In this document: piece after piece, positions 19,003 to 22,749 of the stretch | Position numbering within the stretch: the stretch's first letter is position 1 | Layout of the letters: the number at the start of each line of letters is the position of its first letter | IMG/VR virus record: IMGVR_UViG_3300032285_004742 | Span: 1-22,749 of that record | From: a virus | Length of the DNA: 22,749 nucleotides | Strand: one strand, 5' to 3' | Made by a program: the position numbers and the translations under genes | Notes under the pieces: generated by a model | Told to the model about the DNA's origin: nothing | Databases searched by the model: none | Seen by the model: only the letters and a program-made list of their open reading frames with translations

Positions 19003-21615
19003 ATGAAGAAAACATTAGTTGATTTAGCAGGCAGTATTAAACTCCAACTCACCGAGGGTTTTGAGGGTGGCAAGCACATCATGGCTCGTGGGGAGTTTGG
19101 TCGGGCTGATGTGCCGACTCAAAATCGACGGGTGTACCCCAGGAAGGTCTGGGATCGGGAGATTAAGAAGATTCAAGAAGCCATTGCAGCAGGCAAGGTG
19201 ATGGGTCACATCTCTCACCCAGCCGATGGCAAAACGGATTTACATAAAGTATCCCATATCATCACTGGGCTTCACATGGATGATGAGGGGCGGATTATCG
19301 GGGAGGCTAAGATTCTCGATAATGAATACGGCAGGCAGCTTCGCTCCATTCTTGAGGCAGGCGGTGCGGTGGGAATCTCCTCGCGTGGGATGGGCTCCAC
19401 TGCGATGGGTGAGGATGGCAGTGAGGTGGTTCAGGAAGATTATCAATACATGACTCATGATTTCGTTGCGGATCCAGCGGTGTTGACGAGTTACCCTACG
19501 TTTCAAACCGAAGTAAAGTGGATGGATGCTCCCGTGATGACAGAGACTTCGGATAAGGAGAAGGAAATGAAAATTAAAAAATCAAAGGTTCAACTGGAAG
19601 CGAAAGCCGCTGGCGAGGCACAGGATTTAAATCAAGCTCCTGAGGTTCAAAAACCTGAAGAAGTGAAGCAAGCTGAGGCAAAGCTTGAGGAGGCTCCAAA
19701 AGAGGAGGTCTCTCCTGTTTCTGAGAGCCCTGCCCTTGAGCAACACGCTGAAGCCAACGTGAAGGCTGAGGCGAAAGACCCATGGGCTGACGAAACCCTT
19801 GAGCCATCGGAGCATGATGAAAAATCCGATATGAAATACAAAGAGCTCAAAAAGAAAAGAAGTGCAGGGGATTTGTCGTTGAAAGACAAAACCGATTTGG
19901 AACTTGCTGTGATAGCAGGATTAAAGCCAAAAGAAGAGGCTAAGGACGTTGAAGATAAAGTATTGAAGGTCCTAAATCTTCTTCATGATGATCAGCAAGA
20001 TCCTGAATATGTGAGTCCAGAGTTTGTCCATGGTTATGCTCAAAAGCGTAAAATTAAATTAGCCTCTGATGAAGTTGTGCTGGTTTCCGACTTATACGGG
20101 ACAGATCAGGATCCAACAGGGAGAACAATTGATTGGAATGAAGATTCAATGAACGAAGCGAAGACTGATGTATTGAAAGATTTAGATCCTTCACATAAAA
20201 AAGCCGTGATGATGGCTCTTGATCAGTTGAAACAAGATGGTCAAGAAGCTGTTGTGAAGAAGGTTTTGTCAGGAAAAATGAGTTTAGATGCCTTAGGCGA
20301 TTGGGCTGAGGATAAAAATTATCACGGATTGGCTTCTATATTCTGGAATAAACCAGGAGTTGACCATGCGGTGGTGATGACGGGAGAGTTGGCTCATCGG
20401 AGAGCCGATATTGGGGGAGGAGAAGAGTATCCAGGTGAACGAAGCGATGCCTTAGATGCAAAGTATGATGCTGCTTACGGCTCGAATTCTGATGCGGATC
20501 GCAAGTATGATGAGAAGTTTTTTAATAAAGACTCGTCCATTAAATTGAGGAAGCTCAGGACTCTTAAGTTCTTGGATCATCATCAATTGACAGATACCCC
20601 AACCTTCAAAGAAATTATAAAGCATATCAAGAATCATGAAGGTGATTACAAAAAGTATTATCAAGACTATCTAGCTGATTTAGAAAAGATAGCGAATGAA
20701 CCCATGACAGGAGACTTTGATGAAAAAGACGAAGAGATCAAGCAGTATTATTTGGGTCAAATTGCTAAACTTAAAGCCCTTGGTAAGAAGTATGGTCTTG
20801 AGGAAGAGGTGCATGAGAAGTCAAAAACCATGTCTCAACATCCTTACGAGGCTTTAGAGAGCATTAAGGCTTTAATCAAACCCTTACTTTTGCCTGAGGA
20901 TGTAGCAGTCGCTGTCTCTAAGAAGGACGATGAGATTGCAACTCTCAAAGCAGAGAACACGGAGCTTAAATCGAAAATTGAGCAATTAGGTGAAGTGGCC
21001 AATCGCATTGGAGCCCAGCTTCATTTAGAGCGTAAGGTGGGTGAGTTAAAAGAGGGTCGCCACGAAATTCTCAAAATGGCTAGAAAACAGAAGCTTGAAT
21101 CCGTCAAAGCAGTCGATGCTTTTTTAATTGAGGCTAAACAGGAGATTGAAACCCGTAAACAAGCAGAACGCTCTCAGCAACTTGCCCAAAAGCGTCTGGA
21201 AGCTCAGTATGAGTCCCGCATGAAGGCTGCTGAGGAGAGGTCTAAGAAGCTAGAAGAGGCTCTCCAAAGCACGGTTCAATACAGCAAAGAGTTGGGCATG
21301 AAGCTCTACGTCTCGGAGAAGACTCGCGGTAATCCAAACGCAATAAAGATTCGAGAACTCTGCGAAGGCAAAACAGATCGTAAAGAGGTCGATTCCATTC
21401 TTGAACGATTTAGTGTTGCGACGAATAAAAACGAAGACTACAATGCAATCAAGAGAAGGTTTGAAAGATTTAAGAACACCTCTCTCGTTGAAGAGCAGTT
21501 AGAGAATAGCTCAAATCGCTCCTCATCAAGAAGAAGTATGGATGAGGGTGTTCTTGATGAAATGAAAGATCTGTTTCCGGGCGCGACCTTGGATCAGGTC
21601 GAATCGCTCATGTAA
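19003..21615 (+). CDS. Prohead protease (gp21-like) fused to scaffold (gp22-like)
   Basis: 870 residues. The first 180 are a T4 gp21-type serine protease: G-H-I-S-H-P (68-73), G-E-A-K-I-L, V-G-I-S-S-R-G (123-129; Ser126 or Ser127 as nucleophile) and H-D-F-V-A-D-P (152-158). Such proteases mature the prohead by cutting after [LI]-x-E. About 185-270 is an acidic linker. About 270-605 is an unrecognised insert with helical segments and G-G-G-E-E-Y-P-G-E. From about 620 to the end is a long charged coiled coil followed by E-L-G-M-K-L-Y-V-S-E-K and R-F-E-R-F-K, typical of gp22-like scaffolds. In T4 the two are separate genes. AGGA 11 bases upstream and a 2-base gap to the previous gene point to co-expression. 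Self-cleavage would release the scaffold. Confidence 0.87.
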   Translation: MKKTLVDLAGSIKLQLTEGFEGGKHIMARGEFGRADVPTQNRRVYPRKVWDREIKKIQEAIAAGKVMGHISHPADGKTDLHKVSHIITGLHMDDEGRIIGEAKILDNEYGRQLRSILEAGGAVGISSRGMGSTAMGEDGSEVVQEDYQYMTHDFVADPAVLTSYPTFQTEVKWMDAPVMTETSDKEKEMKIKKSKVQLEAKAAGEAQDLNQAPEVQKPEEVKQAEAKLEEAPKEEVSPVSESPALEQHAEANVKAEAKDPWADETLEPSEHDEKSDMKYKELKKKRSAGDLSLKDKTDLELAVIAGLKPKEEAKDVEDKVLKVLNLLHDDQQDPEYVSPEFVHGYAQKRKIKLASDEVVLVSDLYGTDQDPTGRTIDWNEDSMNEAKTDVLKDLDPSHKKAVMMALDQLKQDGQEAVVKKVLSGKMSLDALGDWAEDKNYHGLASIFWNKPGVDHAVVMTGELAHRRADIGGGEEYPGERSDALDAKYDAAYGSNSDADRKYDEKFFNKDSSIKLRKLRTLKFLDHHQLTDTPTFKEIIKHIKNHEGDYKKYYQDYLADLEKIANEPMTGDFDEKDEEIKQYYLGQIAKLKALGKKYGLEEEVHEKSKTMSQHPYEALESIKALIKPLLLPEDVAVAVSKKDDEIATLKAENTELKSKIEQLGEVANRIGAQLHLERKVGELKEGRHEILKMARKQKLESVKAVDAFLIEAKQEIETRKQAERSQQLAQKRLEAQYESRMKAAEERSKKLEEALQSTVQYSKELGMKLYVSEKTRGNPNAIKIRELCEGKTDRKEVDSILERFSVATNKNEDYNAIKRRFERFKNTSLVEEQLENSSNRSSSRRSMDEGVLDEMKDLFPGATLDQVESLM

Positions 21616-21652
21616 ATTTCAAGGTCGTAATTCAAAGGAGTCTAAAAAAGGT

Positions 21653-22749
21653 ATGGAACAGCGTAAATTACAAGAAACCAAATCAGATCTTTCTAACGAA
21701 GGATTTGTGAAAAATGCTCAGCGTGCAGCTCTGATTGAACGCTGGAATAAATGGCTTCCCATTAAGGATTCTCATGGCCGTGATTCTAAAATGAATCCTT
21801 ATTCGAAATACTGCCTCTCGCAGCTTTTCGAAAATCAACTCAATGAACTCAAAGGTTTCAGAGAAAAGCACATTCTCGGTGAAGACACCACCACCGTGAA
21901 CACTGCTCCGTTCATTAAGTACACTTTCCCTCTCTTGAGACGTGTGTGGCCTTCACTCATTGCTCCTGAGATCGTCTCGGTTCAACCTATGTCAGCGCCA
22001 GTCGGAGCTGTGTTTTACTTCGAATTGAAGTACGGCAACGACAAAGGTAAAGTTCACGCAGGCGATAAGCTGGTGAAGGATTTCAACCGCAACTACTCCT
22101 CTGAGTTTATTGACGGGGAAACCTTGGCCACTGCTGATGGTTCATCTGCTACTTTCTCAGGCACTTTGGCTTGGGGTCCAGTGCGTAACAGCACTCTAAA
22201 GGTTCAAGTCGGCACCGTCAGCGGTGCAGATGATGGAGCTGGCAACATCACTGGCGCTGGCATCATCTCAGGCTCAATCAACTACGTCTCAGGCGCAGTG
22301 AGCTTGCACTTGGCTGCTGATCCCGCCGCTGGTGTTCATGTGGTCTGCACTTATCAGTACTCATCCGAAGGTTCCTCTGAAGTTCCTTCCGTGAACATTG
22401 ATATCGCTCTCGTTGCAGTCACTGCTAAGAGCCGAAAAATCAAAGCTCTCTGGTCCTCAGAAGCTGCTGATGATTTGAAAGCTCTGCACGGCGTTGATGC
22501 TGAGCAGGAGTTGGTGGCAGGCGTAGGCTCAGAGCTTGCCCTGGAAATCGACCGAGAAATCGTTGAGGACATTCGTTTGGGTGCAACCGGCGCATCGGCT
22601 TCCTACTCATTGGCTCCCGTTTCTGGCCAGCGTGAGTTGGACACCGTTCGCGGAATGCTCACTCCGATGACCTTGATTGCTAATCAAATCGGAAAGAACA
22701 CCTTGCGCGGTCCTGCTAACTTCATGGTCATGAGCTATGATGCTGCTGC
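21653..22749 (+). CDS. Major capsid protein (T4 gp23-like), 3' end beyond window
   Basis: 365 residues are visible. A 77-residue polar N-terminal prosequence ends in I-L-G-E, followed by D-T-T-T-V-N-T-A-P-F and Y-T-F-P-L-L-R-R-V-W-P-S-L-I-A, the standard start of mature gp23-type capsid proteins. A beta-rich inserted domain (about 155-245, F-S-G-T-L-A-W-G-P-V, then I-N-Y-V-S-G-A-V) is usual in large myoviruses. A-A-D-D-L-K-A-L-H-G-V-D-A-E-Q-E-L is another conserved block. The frame is open to the window edge. AAGGAG (21635-21640) stands 12 bases before ATG 21653. It is the shell subunit, processed by the protease encoded just upstream. Confidence 0.93.
   Translation, partial: MEQRKLQETKSDLSNEGFVKNAQRAALIERWNKWLPIKDSHGRDSKMNPYSKYCLSQLFENQLNELKGFREKHILGEDTTTVNTAPFIKYTFPLLRRVWPSLIAPEIVSVQPMSAPVGAVFYFELKYGNDKGKVHAGDKLVKDFNRNYSSEFIDGETLATADGSSATFSGTLAWGPVRNSTLKVQVGTVSGADDGAGNITGAGIISGSINYVSGAVSLHLAADPAAGVHVVCTYQYSSEGSSEVPSVNIDIALVAVTAKSRKIKALWSSEAADDLKALHGVDAEQELVAGVGSELALEIDREIVEDIRLGATGASASYSLAPVSGQRELDTVRGMLTPMTLIANQIGKNTLRGPANFMVMSYDAA

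Noticed and set aside
1-22749. CRISPR arrays, tRNA genes and rRNA genes.
   Set aside because: No spaced direct repeats of CRISPR type and no cloverleaf or rRNA-like sequence were noticed on reading. A tRNAscan or covariance search was not possible.

Overview
The window looks like part of a large tailed dsDNA phage (myovirus-like) genome or prophage. Its right half is a head and packaging module of the T4 type: large terminase, gp20-like portal, head-core protein, gp21-like protease fused to a gp22-like scaffold, and gp23-like major capsid protein. No ribosomal RNA, tRNA or housekeeping gene was seen. The host cannot be named from the sequence. No tail genes lie between terminase and portal, unlike T4 itself.

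Layout. (1) 1-123: the last codons of a TnpB-type RNA-guided nuclease enter from the left edge. They overlap a structured 3' end that looks like its omega (right-end) RNA. (2) 137-4472: a rightward run of small, mostly unrecognised genes, with one or two short genes on the opposite strand. (3) 4481-6525: a leftward module. It holds an ATP-grasp (PurD-like) protein, then a DUF4160 + ribbon-helix-helix pair that resembles a toxin-antitoxin unit with its own sigma70-like promoter and tandem operator. (4) 6526-6825: a divergent control region with a palindrome, a terminator-like hairpin and direct repeats. (5) 6826-9242: three rightward genes whose otherwise different products all start with a short motif of the form F-[ST]-E-D-V-D-x-F-G-[LI]-P. 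The gene at 137 starts the same way, and the ATP-grasp protein ends with V-D-P-Y-G-I-P. (6) 9243-9389: a second, tnpB-less structured element of the same shape as the omega RNA, just before terL. (7) 9390-22749: the head module.

The packaging genes carry two inteins of different mechanism. TerL has a class 3 (WCT-type) intein with LAGLIDADG motifs, placed inside the Walker A loop. The portal has a class 1 mini-intein without an endonuclease. The 1127-residue protein after the portal joins a very basic head-core-like N-terminus to an ArdA antirestriction domain at its C-terminus. This suggests a DNA mimic that travels inside the capsid and is delivered with the genome.

The most promising new biology is the possible head-cargo system: the ArdA fusion plus the family of leader-tagged proteins beside the head genes. 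The second is the pair of omega-RNA-like elements, both ending a few bases before start codons. Function calls rest on motif recognition by eye; no search was run.
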